From NCBI GenBank assembly GCA_946221385.1, contig CAMIGX010000011.1, positions 1-53,696 on the forward strand: 53,696 bases of DNA, in the 5' to 3' direction. Positions 8,511-18,127 of this stretch are shown piece after piece. Numbering within the stretch: position 1 is the stretch's first letter; each line of letters opens with the position of its first letter. The notes under the pieces were generated by a model. That model made no database searches. It had not been told where the DNA came from and saw nothing but the letters and a program-made list of their open reading frames with translations. The DNA is from an uncultured Propionimicrobium sp. (GTDB lineage: Bacteria > Actinomycetota > Actinomycetes > Propionibacteriales > Propionibacteriaceae). Made by a program: the position numbers and the translations under genes.

Positions 8511-9482
8511 TCACTTGACCTTGCTGAAGGCAGTGTCGAAATTCTTCGTGACATAGGAGATCGTCAGCGGGTTGAGCATGCTCATGGCATTGCTGGTGTC
8601 ATTGTCGAGATAGACGACCCTGCCGTTCTTGGAAATGTTCAAGCCCTGGAAGATCGGGTCCTTCTTTAGCGCCTCACTTGAGCCGAGATAATCGCAGACG
8701 AAGAAGTAGTCGGTCTGGTCGAGCTTGGTCCAGTTCTCCGGGCTGAGATCCATGAAATAGGACTCCTTGGAGTTCAACTCCTCAGGAATCTGGAAGCCGA
8801 GCTTCTCGATGAACTCACCACGGGCATCGCCGGAGGCATAGAGGCCGAGCTTGCCGCTGTAGGGCATGCCGATCGCAGCCTTCTTGCCGACGCTCGCGTC
8901 CTTGTGCTTGTTCGCCAGATCAGCGACCGCCTTCTCCGATTCCTTGATCAGCTTCTCACCGTCAGCTTCCTTACCGACTGCCTTGGCGATAGAGCGAACC
9001 TGGGAATCCCACGGCACCTGCCAGTCCTGGTACCTCGGATCGCGCACGGTCGTCGGCGCGATCTTGTTCAGTTCAGCCTGTGCGGCTGCGTCGACAGCTT
9101 GGTTGACCGCGATGATCTTCGTCGGCTTGAGCGCAGCGACTTTCTCAAGCACCTTCGAATCGATGCCGCGGGCGACGTCATAGAGCACGGCGGGGTTCGC
9201 CGAACCGAGCTTGTCCTTAGCCCACGGCCCTAAGCCGGACGGATCACCTTCACCCTCGCTGCCCCAGGTGGCTAAGCCAACCGGAGTGATGCCGAGCGCG
9301 AGCAAGGTGTCGGCATCACCATAACCGAGCGAGACGATCCGCTCATTAGACGCATCCTTGCTCGCTGAAGCAGCATCGGAGGATGGTGACGACGCGGGCG
9401 TGCCGCCGTTGCTCGCACACGCGGTCAATAGGAAGGCAGCCATGACGAACAGAGCCATGAAACTGCGCAGAACTTTGGGCAT
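8511..9482 (-). CDS. Iron-siderophore ABC transporter substrate-binding lipoprotein
   Basis: The extracellular binding protein of the uptake system, 323 residues. The signal peptide ends in the lipobox LLTAC at about residue 22, followed by a Ser/Ala-rich tether. The mature part is a periplasmic binding protein of the FepB/FhuD class: ERIVSLGYGDADTLLALGITPVGL at the start, VAALKPTKIIAVNQ, and a final AFSKVK helix. GAGGAG stands ahead of ATG 9482. It is transcribed towards the permease-ATPase operon. It has its own double iron box upstream, so the two halves of the transporter are probably co-regulated from separate promoters. Confidence 0.92.
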   Translation of the reverse strand: MPKVLRSFMALFVMAAFLLTACASNGGTPASSPSSDAASASKDASNERIVSLGYGDADTLLALGITPVGLATWGSEGEGDPSGLGPWAKDKLGSANPAVLYDVARGIDSKVLEKVAALKPTKIIAVNQAVDAAAQAELNKIAPTTVRDPRYQDWQVPWDSQVRSIAKAVGKEADGEKLIKESEKAVADLANKHKDASVGKKAAIGMPYSGKLGLYASGDARGEFIEKLGFQIPEELNSKESYFMDLSPENWTKLDQTDYFFVCDYLGSSEALKKDPIFQGLNISKNGRVVYLDNDTSNAMSMLNPLTISYVTKNFDTAFSKVK

Positions 9483-9542
9483 TAGGACTCCTCTGCTTAG
9501 GTAACCCAGGGGGCGGATCAGACCAACACGGTCTAACGAATA

Positions 9543-9576
9543 TTAGCTTAGGTGTTCCTAAGTTAGGCTGCACTAA
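9543..9576. promoter_or_regulatory. Two overlapping DtxR/IdeR-like iron boxes
   Basis: TTAGCTTAGGTGTTCCTAA (9543-9561) and CTAAGTTAGGCTGCACTAA (9558-9576) each match 14 of 19 positions of the DtxR/IdeR consensus and overlap by four bases. They lie 61-94 bases upstream of the binding-protein start, where a promoter is expected. Overlapping sites would fit cooperative binding of two repressor dimers. Confidence 0.7.
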
Positions 9577-9654
9577 GCCGCCACTGTCGGGCGCAATCGT
9601 TATCGTTTCGTCACCTTGGTGGGGAGTCGGGATCCCGCGGCACGTTTTCGCTGC

Positions 9655-11427
9655 TCAGCGTCCGATCTCATTCAAAATCTCGCTCGCCGCATCAGCGAGT
9701 TCAACCACCCTCGCGGCAGCGGATTTGCGGTCACGGATTTCTACCTTGCCTTCGGCCAGCAGCTTGCCGACCACCACGGAGGTCGGCATGCCGAGCAATT
9801 CAGCGTCAGCGAATTTCACGCCCGGAGAGGCTTTGCGATCGTCGAGCAAGACCCGAACTCCGTGACCCGCGAGCTCGCCGGCGAGCTGCTCGGCGACCTC
9901 AAAGACAGCCTGATCTTTTCCAGTCGCGAGGATCTGCACGTCATATGGAGCCAATTCGCGCGGCCAACACAGGCCCTTCTCGTCGCAGGTAGATTCGGCC
10001 ACGACGGCCACTGCCCGCGAGACACCGACGCCATAGGAGCCCATGGTGACGGTCTGCAGCTTGCCATTTTGATCCAGCACCTGCAGCCCGAGCTTTTCGG
10101 CATATTTTTGACCCAACTGGAAGATATGCCCCATCTCGATGCCGCGCGCCAGCCGCAGCGGCCCGGAGCCGTCCGGGGACGGATCACCTTCGCGGATCTC
10201 GGCCACGTCGATTGTACCATCGGCAGTGAAATCACGGCCAGCGACCAGATCGTAGACGTGCTTGCCGGCGACGTTCGCGCCAGTGATCCAGCTGGTTCCG
10301 GCACCGATCCGCGGGTCTAGCAGATAGCGCACCTTGGCGCTGCCCTGCTCGCCCAGCACTGCCTGTCCGTCACGCACCGGGCCGATATAGCCCTTGACCA
10401 GCTCGGGATGCTTGACGAAATCCTCGTCACTGAAGGGCCGCGGTTCGGCGGGGCTGACGGCAGCCTCGAGCCGCTTGGCGTCGACTTCCCGATCGCCGGG
10501 GAGGCCGACGACCAGCGCTTCGGTCTCACCGTCGGGATATTCCAGGACGAAAGCGACATTCTTTAACGTGTCAGCTGCTGTCCAAGGCTGATCGGCGCGC
10601 GGATAGCGCTCATTAGACAGCGCTACCAAGGTTTCGATGGTCGGCACGTCCGGGGTGTCTTCGACGTGCGCTGCCGGTACGGCGCTGAAATCGATAGGTT
10701 CGGCGGTCGGGATCGACACCGCTTCGACGTTGGCGGCATAGCCGGCCGGTGAGCGGACGAAGGTGTCCTCGCCGTTGTCGGCGACGGCGAGGAATTCTTC
10801 GGACTTCGAGCCTCCCATCGCTCCGGCATGAGCTTGCACGATGACGTACTCAAATCCGAGCCGATCGAAGATGCGAATGTAGGCCTCGCGATGTTTGTGA
10901 TAGGACTCCTCCAGCCCCTCTTGGCCTAAATCGAAGGAATAGGAATCCTTCATGACGAATTCGCGGCCGCGCAACAGACCTGCGCGGGGACGGGCTTCGT
11001 CACGATATTTGGTCTGGATCTGAAACAGCGTCAGCGGCAGGTCCTTGTATGAGGTGTACATGTCTTTGACCATGAGGGTGAACATTTCCTCATGGGTCGG
11101 GCCGAGCAGCATGTCGGCGTCTTTGCGGTCGGTGAGCCTAAATAGCGTGTCACCGTATTCGGTCCAGCGTCCGGTCGCCTCATAGGGTTCGCGCGGCAGC
11201 AGCGCCGGGAAGAGCACTTCTTGGGCGCCGATGGCAGCCATCTCTTCGCGGACGATGCCTTCGACGCGGTGCAGCACCTCTAAGCCCAGCGGGAGCCAGG
11301 AGTAGATGCCGGGCGCGACGCGACGGATATAGCCGGCGCGCACCAGCAGCCGGTGACTGGGCAATTCAGCGTCGGCGGGGTCGTCGCGCAGGGTGCGGAC
11401 GAAGAGCTCTGAAAGTCGGGTGATCAC
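9655..11427 (-). CDS. proS: Prolyl-tRNA synthetase (bacterial type)
   Basis: Class II synthetase that charges tRNA-Pro. At 590 residues it is the long bacterial form with the editing (INS) domain inserted in the catalytic core. Visible parts are the N-terminal SHRLLVRAGYIRRVAPGIYSWLPLG, motif 2 region LTLFQIQTKYRDEARPRAGLLRGREFVMKD (read as two pieces), the editing segment at about residues 225-400, SYGVGVSRAVAVVAE (motif 3) and the anticodon-binding domain (PYDVQILATGKDQ). The start is GTG 11427. Its place near the rimP-nusA block matches other actinobacteria. An AIM24-family gene lies just upstream on the same strand. Confidence 0.97.
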   Translation of the reverse strand: MITRLSELFVRTLRDDPADAELPSHRLLVRAGYIRRVAPGIYSWLPLGLEVLHRVEGIVREEMAAIGAQEVLFPALLPREPYEATGRWTEYGDTLFRLTDRKDADMLLGPTHEEMFTLMVKDMYTSYKDLPLTLFQIQTKYRDEARPRAGLLRGREFVMKDSYSFDLGQEGLEESYHKHREAYIRIFDRLGFEYVIVQAHAGAMGGSKSEEFLAVADNGEDTFVRSPAGYAANVEAVSIPTAEPIDFSAVPAAHVEDTPDVPTIETLVALSNERYPRADQPWTAADTLKNVAFVLEYPDGETEALVVGLPGDREVDAKRLEAAVSPAEPRPFSDEDFVKHPELVKGYIGPVRDGQAVLGEQGSAKVRYLLDPRIGAGTSWITGANVAGKHVYDLVAGRDFTADGTIDVAEIREGDPSPDGSGPLRLARGIEMGHIFQLGQKYAEKLGLQVLDQNGKLQTVTMGSYGVGVSRAVAVVAESTCDEKGLCWPRELAPYDVQILATGKDQAVFEVAEQLAGELAGHGVRVLLDDRKASPGVKFADAELLGMPTSVVVGKLLAEGKVEIRDRKSAAARVVELADAASEILNEIGR

Positions 11428-11465
11428 CTGGCTATGCTACTCGGCCCAGGTGGGAGGGCGAATGC

Positions 11466-12152
11466 TTAGCCGTCGGTACTCGGCACGATCGATCGGATAT
11501 ATGCCTCAAAGCCTGCGGTGCTGCGCGATTGCAGGTAGACCCGGCCCGGACCCATGAAGTCGAAGACGAATCCTTCGCCGGAGGTGAGGGATTTCCACAT
11601 CCCACCTTGGGCAGCTTGCCGCAGCCTAAATTGCACCGACATGTCATAGGCAACCACGTGCCCGGTATCGACGGTCACCTGAACGCCCGGCTCGAGGTCC
11701 ATGACGTCCAAGGCGCCATAGACGGCGAGCACTACCGAACCTTGACCGGTCGCTACCAAACCGAAGCCGCCCTCGCCACCGAAGAAGTTCTGCGCCCCGC
11801 CCCATTTCGCGTCAGTCTGCACGCCCCACGAGTGGCCTAGCCAGCAGCCTTTGGTGACGAACATTGGCCGGTCTGGTTGCACCGGCATTTCGATGATGTC
11901 GCCGGGCAAGACGCTGGTGATATCAACCCAGCCGCCTTGTTGCGGGGCGGTCATCGTCGAGACGAAGAAGCTTTCACCGCTCAAGAAAGAGCGCTTGAGG
12001 CCCGCCATGAAGCCGCCTTCGACCTTGGCGTCTAGCATCATCCCAGCACTGTGCGCCATCATCGCCCCAGATTGGATCTTGACGGGCTCGCCGGGTTGCA
12101 AATAAAGCCTGGCGACCGCGAAGCCGGGCTTGTGACGAATTTGAGTCTGCAT
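11466..12152 (-). CDS. AIM24 family protein
   Basis: A 228-residue protein of the AIM24/TIGR00266 family, widespread in bacteria but without a settled biochemical function; the yeast relative is mitochondrial. Recognisable pieces are PGEPVKIQSGAMMAHSAGM at about residue 20, the Gly-rich EGGFMAGLKRSFLSGESFF, the PGDIIEMPV strand and the C-terminal GEGFVFDFMGPGRVYLQSR. There is no signal peptide or membrane segment. It lies 38 bases upstream of proS on the same strand and could be co-transcribed with it. Confidence 0.85.
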   Translation of the reverse strand: MQTQIRHKPGFAVARLYLQPGEPVKIQSGAMMAHSAGMMLDAKVEGGFMAGLKRSFLSGESFFVSTMTAPQQGGWVDITSVLPGDIIEMPVQPDRPMFVTKGCWLGHSWGVQTDAKWGGAQNFFGGEGGFGLVATGQGSVVLAVYGALDVMDLEPGVQVTVDTGHVVAYDMSVQFRLRQAAQGGMWKSLTSGEGFVFDFMGPGRVYLQSRSTAGFEAYIRSIVPSTDG

Positions 12153-12337
12153 GCGTCAATGATCCGGCATCTGGGGTCCATATGGTGAACTAGTCCACAG
12201 AAGATTTAACGTCCTTAGAGCCATGCGACGCTGGGGCAGCCTGTGGCTTCAGTTAAGGCCCGTTGCCTATCGGCTGGCCGCCTGCAGCCATTCAATTAGC
12301 CTGCTGGCAGCAGGTCAATCAGGCTGCTGGCGGCTGA

Positions 12338-13182
12338 TCAATAGAGCACCGTCGCGAAAGTAGCGTGCTCGACGAAACCAATGCGTTCGTAGAGTTTGCG
12401 TGCGCGGATATTGAAGTCGTTGACGTAAAGCGAGACGACCGGGAAATTTCGCTGGCACAGCCGGACGGCAGCCGCCATAGCTGCCGCAGATAGGCCGTGG
12501 CCGCGCAACCTGGGGTCTAACCAGACGCCTTGCACTTGGCAGTATCCGTCGATAGCTGAGCCGATATCTGATTTAAACCAAACTTGCCCCTCATGCACGG
12601 CTCCGAAGGCTCGTCCGGTGGTGATCAAGGTCCGCACATAGCTGGCGTAAGAGTTGCTCGGGTCCAGCGGTGAAATTCCTACTTCTTCGGTGTACATGCG
12701 CACTGCAGCGTCAAAATATTGCCGAAATTCAGCTAGCTGAATCGGTCGGACGCGGGGGTCTGCGGCAACGGTGGGTGGGCCGTCGATCCGCAGCATGGGT
12801 TGGCGATCTCGGATCTCTCGTTGATCATCCCAGGCGGCTCCCCAGCGTGCGACGAGCCGTTCGTGCAGGCCGAGCACCGCGTCAGCTTGGCCCATGATCG
12901 ATTGCGGGCGTCGGATCGGACCGATTTGTTCGGCGAAGGCGTCCAGCGCTGCTGGATCCTGCGTGATCGGCACCAGATTGGCCCCGACGTGGCATGCACC
13001 GACCAGTTCGCCGTCACGTTCGTAACCCAGGATCGGGCAGCCGAGCCGACGCGGATTCAAGCCGGCGACGTCGACTCTGGACAGCACGAACAAATTGAGC
13101 ACTGGATCTGCGCGCAGAAATTCCAGCAGCCGCCCCAGGTCCCGTTCGCCTAAGACACGGGCTCGGCGGGTCGCGAATGGCA

Positions 13183-13183
<1 letters not shown>
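12338..13183 (-). CDS. GNAT family N-acetyltransferase (DUF4081-type N-domain)
   Basis: A 281-residue protein with two parts. The N-terminal half (ADPVLNLFVLSRVD, GACHVGANLVPI, SIMGQADAVLGLHERL) matches the DUF4081-type domain found ahead of GNAT domains in actinobacteria. The C-terminal half is a GNAT fold with the acetyl-CoA loop DPRLRGHGLSAAAMAAAV and the final strands FPVVSLYVNDFNIRARKLY and IGFV. The substrate is unknown. The ATG at 13183 overlaps the ispG stop in TGATG, so it is coupled to ispG; a GTG three bases upstream is possible. The same pairing occurs in M. tuberculosis (Rv2867c beside gcpE, Rv2868c). Confidence 0.88.
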
Positions 13184-14343
<1,160 letters not shown>

Positions 14344-14441
14344 TGGTTCGCTTCCTGGAATCGAGCTTGCGCGTCCAGCCTAGTCCGTCAACCGAATATA
14401 GCGCGCTCAGCTGGCGAGCGCGTCAGCTGGGCATAGTGAGC

Positions 14442-14468
14442 GGGTCCAGCCTAATAGCCGCTGGACCC
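14442..14468. terminator. Perfect 9-bp hairpin in the ispG-nuclease gap
   Basis: GGGTCCAGC (14442-14450) and GCTGGACCC (14460-14468) are perfectly complementary with a 9-base loop. It lies in the 304-base gap between the ispG start and the nuclease stop, downstream of a second hairpin at 14584-14622. It could be a back-up terminator for the nuclease gene or part of the ispG leader. No T-run follows on either strand. I see nothing else in this gap. Confidence 0.4.
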
Positions 14469-14583
14469 CCGCAACAGATTGTCTAGTTCGCCGTCGTCAG
14501 CGCTTGCGACGGGTGGCGGCCAAGGTACTCAGCCCTGCCGCGATCACTAGCCCACGTCAGGGGCTGCTCTGCCTCTAGGCGTT

Positions 14584-14622
14584 GTTCGGGCCCCGCGCCT
14601 AACAAATGCGCGGGACCCGAAC
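14584..14622 (-). terminator. Strong hairpin downstream of the nuclease gene
   Basis: GTTCGGGCCCCGCGC (14584-14598) pairs with GCGCGGGACCCGAAC (14608-14622) with one mismatch in 15 and a 9-base loop. It starts 25 bases past the nuclease stop. There is no U-tract, which is common for actinobacterial terminators. Confidence 0.65.
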
Positions 14623-14647
14623 ACCAATCAATTAACCAACTACCAAA

Positions 14648-17600
14648 TCACGGCCAAGTAATCACCGAACCAACGAAATCCTGACGAACCCCACCAACAA
14701 AGGGATACTCACCAGTAGTCGGCACACCCAACACCTCATGGCCACCACCAGCCAAAAACTTAGCCAAAATCCCACCATGAACCGCACGAGCACCAAACTG
14801 CGGAGACCAATAAATCCGACCACCCTGGAAAGTCTGCACAACAACATTCCCCCCAAGGCTCACCTCATTACCAGTCGGAGCACCCAAGAAACCATTAATG
14901 CCCCCCAAACGCTCCCACTCAATGCGATTACCATCATGGACAAACCAAGCCCCAGCACCAGGCGCCCAATAAGCATCACCATGCTCAAAATGCTGAACCA
15001 CCCGATGACCACCCAAAGCGATCTCACCACTAGTCGGCTTACCAAAATAACCATCAGCACCACCAGCCTGAGCCCACGCAAAAGCAATAGCGCCAATGAC
15101 CTGCGGGGTCGAAGGCGTGCCGCTGGTCACGGTTACGGTCGGACCGGGAACGTTGCGCGTGACGGTGACGGTCGGACCAGGCACGTTACGCGTCGCAGTG
15201 ACAGTGGCCGTCGGGCCAGCGATCTGCTTAGTTTCAGTCACGGTGGGGCCAGGGACGTTCTGAGTAGCCGTAACAGTCGAGGTCGGACCAGGTACGTTTT
15301 GCGTCGCCGTCACGGTGGTCGTCGCCGCGGGTGCGCTGATCGTAACTGTGGCGGTTGGGCCAGTCACGGTGGCGGTCGTGACGGGGCCACGAGCAGTGAC
15401 AGTAGTCGTCGGACCGGTCACCGTTTGAGTGACCGTAGCGGTCGCGGTGGCCGTGACGGTCGCGGTCGGCTTCACGGTGGCGCTAGGCGTGGGCGACGGA
15501 GTAGGCACGACACTCGGCGCGGGAATGTTGAGGCCGAAAATCGCGGGGTCATGGTCGGAGGACGCGAATGGTCCGTCCTGGTGGAAATCAACGACGTTGT
15601 AGTTACGACGCGAATACTGCATCGCGATGGATTCGTCACCATTGATGTCCCACACGCCAGCTCCGCTGACCATCGCCAAGCCCTTAGCATTCGCGAAATT
15701 GTGGTCGAGCGAACCGAGACGACCACCGAACTGATAGGTGCTCGCCTCGGGGGCGAACTTGCCTTCAAGCTCAGTGAAACCAGCTGCTTCGATGATGCGG
15801 ACCGGGTCTTCCTTGGAGTAGGCGTTGAAGTCACCCATCAAGAAGACCGGGTCGTCCTTAGCGATTTGATCGACCCACTTAGTTAGTGCCTGAGCCTGGG
15901 CCTTGCGCGACGGGTTGGATTTCCCCTGGCCGGTGCCGTCATCATCACCAGAGCCCTTCGACTTGAAGTGGTTAGCAATCGTGACGAATTCAACCTTGTC
16001 GTTCTTGACGGTCGTCCAACGCTGCGCCAACGGCTGACGCGCATTGGCAAAGGCAGTATCGATCAAAATCTGACTCGCGCCCTTGGGCGAGACAGCGCTC
16101 GGCTTGTAGATGTAGGCCAGCCGGATCACGTCCTCGCTATCGGGCACGACCAGCGGGCTACGAACGTAATCCCACTGATCGGCTTTATTGGCGATGCCGG
16201 CGTTCAATGCCTCGACGAGCTTGGACAAGCTGTAGTCACGAGAGTGGCCAAATCGCGATGACGTCTCCATCTCCATCAATGCGACGATTTCAGCGTCCAG
16301 ACCGTTGATGGCGCTGACGATCTTAGCCTGCTGATTTTCGAACGCCTTCTCAGAGTAGGCGCCACGCACCGTGCAATAGTTCGATCCGACTGGATTGCCT
16401 TCACGATCGTCATAGGATTTACAGCCAGCTTCGTCCTTACCTAAATCGGTGAAGTAGTTCAACACGTTGAAGCTGGCGATCTGAATATCGCCACCGACCC
16501 TGGGCGCAGTGGCCGGACGATCATTCTCGGACTTAATCGGGATGTTCTCGCTGTCGTGACCTACGACGTGCCCGGTCGGCTGGAAGTTCCACTGGAAGCG
16601 GAAGTCCAAGATCACAGGCTTGTCGAAGCTCACCTGAGAACCCGTACGCATCGGCGTGTCTTGGCTCAGGTACGGCAGCCGTGAGTCTTGAGCGGTCTTG
16701 TTCTTCATGTAGTCCCAAGAGGAGCCATCATCTAGCGTGATGTATTTCTTCAAGTTCTCAGCCTCGTAGGCTTCCGCCTGCTCGCCTGGCAGCACCTTCT
16801 CGGTCGCCACGTAAAGCGGCTTGTCGCCAAAAGCTAGGCCCAGCTGGCCGTACTGGTTGAGTTGGTAGTTGTTGGTGATCGTGTAAGCGCCCTTGGGCAG
16901 CACCAGCATGCCCTCCAGACGCTCCTTTTCCGCGTCCGACGGCAACGTGGTCAGCTCAACGGCCTTAGCAGCCTCACAACCAGTCGTCTCGTTGACGATC
17001 GCAGTGGGCTTGCTGAGCTGGGTGAGTCCGTGGTACTCATCGGCAGTGCCGGTGACGCGATAACACTTGCCGACTTCAACCGAAGGGGCTGAGCCGGTGT
17101 AGACGAAGATGCCTTGGGACGCGGCTGGGATGATGCCGCCACTGCCTGGGGTCTGCATGTAGAAACCATTGAAGCCACCGGTCGGGTAGCTAGCGGTCAC
17201 CACACCGAGAGTCGTGACGACTTTGCTTTTCAGTGGCGTCTCCTGCCCAGTGCCCTGGATGTCGGCAATAGCGATGACGGTGTCAGCTGGTTGCGGGGCC
17301 GGTGGTTCGGCGTTGGGAGCCGGAGGATTCTGCTGTCCGTTCGTGCCGGAACCTTGCGGTGACGGCGTCGCAGTGAACTCGAAATCCGCCGCGTTATTGT
17401 CGGTATCTACCGCCTGCTTGCGCTGAATCGAGCCTGGATCAGAATTGCCGCCGTCATACTTGGCGGCAGCGCCTTCGTTACGAACGGCCGTGCCATATCC
17501 AACAAGATCAACCTGGTCCGCGCCACGCAGCAACGTCAGCGCGCCCTTAGTGCCGCTCGGCGTCAATCCACACTGCTGGTCGACCCCAGCAAGACTCTCG

Positions 17601-17941
17601 CCAACCTCACCGTTGCCAGGCAGCTCAATGAGGTAATAGCCACTCGGCTGGATTTTGCCGGTCAACTGGCAACCAGCAGTGGGGGTGCCGTTGTTCGTGG
17701 CGCTCTGATAGGCAAGGCTCATGCCTGTCAGGTCGATCTCGTTCTTAGCGGGGTTATAGAGTTCAACGAACTTCTTGTTATACGGCTGATTAGCCGAGCC
17801 GCCTCGACCATAGAATTCGTTGATGACGACGTCACTGCCGTCGGGTTTTGCTTGCACTGGTTGGTTGACTTGCAAGATCGAGCCACCGACCGCGAGGGTG
17901 AACGCGGTGAAGGCAGCGATCCGCCGATACTGCTGGGGCAT
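14648..17941 (-). CDS. Large secreted nuclease: lamin-tail domain, EEP nuclease domain, Thr-rich linker, LGFP repeats
   Basis: A 1097-residue exported protein. AGGAG precedes ATG 17941 and a signal peptide ends near residue 31 (QPVQA). About residues 35-165 are a lamin-tail domain (VVINEFYGRGG, FVELYNPAKNEIDLTGM). About 220-450 resemble the OB-like part of ExeM/NucH extracellular nucleases. About 480-810 form an endonuclease/exonuclease/phosphatase domain with ASFNVLNYF, ALMEMET, ANHFKSKG, MGDFNAYS and SSDHDPAIFG as metal and catalytic motifs. Then comes a Thr/Val/Pro linker of imperfect TVTATQNVPGPT-like repeats, and three LGFP-type repeats (GYFGKPTSGE, GFLGAPTGNE, EVLGVPTTGE) likely to bind the cell wall. 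There is no LPXTG. The last 450 bases use different synonymous codons. It probably degrades extracellular DNA. Confidence 0.9.
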   Translation of the reverse strand: MPQQYRRIAAFTAFTLAVGGSILQVNQPVQAKPDGSDVVINEFYGRGGSANQPYNKKFVELYNPAKNEIDLTGMSLAYQSATNNGTPTAGCQLTGKIQPSGYYLIELPGNGEVGESLAGVDQQCGLTPSGTKGALTLLRGADQVDLVGYGTAVRNEGAAAKYDGGNSDPGSIQRKQAVDTDNNAADFEFTATPSPQGSGTNGQQNPPAPNAEPPAPQPADTVIAIADIQGTGQETPLKSKVVTTLGVVTASYPTGGFNGFYMQTPGSGGIIPAASQGIFVYTGSAPSVEVGKCYRVTGTADEYHGLTQLSKPTAIVNETTGCEAAKAVELTTLPSDAEKERLEGMLVLPKGAYTITNNYQLNQYGQLGLAFGDKPLYVATEKVLPGEQAEAYEAENLKKYITLDDGSSWDYMKNKTAQDSRLPYLSQDTPMRTGSQVSFDKPVILDFRFQWNFQPTGHVVGHDSENIPIKSENDRPATAPRVGGDIQIASFNVLNYFTDLGKDEAGCKSYDDREGNPVGSNYCTVRGAYSEKAFENQQAKIVSAINGLDAEIVALMEMETSSRFGHSRDYSLSKLVEALNAGIANKADQWDYVRSPLVVPDSEDVIRLAYIYKPSAVSPKGASQILIDTAFANARQPLAQRWTTVKNDKVEFVTIANHFKSKGSGDDDGTGQGKSNPSRKAQAQALTKWVDQIAKDDPVFLMGDFNAYSKEDPVRIIEAAGFTELEGKFAPEASTYQFGGRLGSLDHNFANAKGLAMVSGAGVWDINGDESIAMQYSRRNYNVVDFHQDGPFASSDHDPAIFGLNIPAPSVVPTPSPTPSATVKPTATVTATATATVTQTVTGPTTTVTARGPVTTATVTGPTATVTISAPAATTTVTATQNVPGPTSTVTATQNVPGPTVTETKQIAGPTATVTATRNVPGPTVTVTRNVPGPTVTVTSGTPSTPQVIGAIAFAWAQAGGADGYFGKPTSGEIALGGHRVVQHFEHGDAYWAPGAGAWFVHDGNRIEWERLGGINGFLGAPTGNEVSLGGNVVVQTFQGGRIYWSPQFGARAVHGGILAKFLAGGGHEVLGVPTTGEYPFVGGVRQDFVGSVITWP
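15115..15480 (-). repeat. Repeats encoding the Thr/Pro/Val linker of the nuclease
   Basis: This stretch encodes imperfect tandem units of about 12 residues related to GPTxTVTATQNVP, with variants TRNVPGPTVTV and TVTGPTATV. It separates the catalytic domain from the LGFP repeats and probably forms an extended, possibly glycosylated stalk through the cell wall. Such repeats tend to vary in number between strains. Confidence 0.75.
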
Positions 17942-18127
17942 CTAACGCTCCTGGGGGATTGTGCCGCCTAGGCGGCTGAGGGGATGGACAGACAGTCCAG
18001 CTAAAACAGTACGACTCCAGTCAGACACTTGCTCGTCAATCCTCGTCCCAACTGAAGCCCCAGCACAAGAAATTGCCCAGAGTTCACAGTCTGTTAAACC
18101 AGCTCTGTCCGGGAGCCGGGCAAATGA

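Noticed and set aside
12290..12335. Short repeats CCTGCTGGCAGCAGG and GCCAGCAG units after the GNAT gene
   Set aside because: Two imperfect 17-base units and a short palindrome; too small and degenerate to call an element, possibly a weak terminator.
14738..15886. 382-codon rightward open frame over the nuclease 3' half
   Set aside because: It is antisense to the repeat linker and LGFP module; its Arg/Gly/Ser-rich middle simply mirrors the linker repeats.
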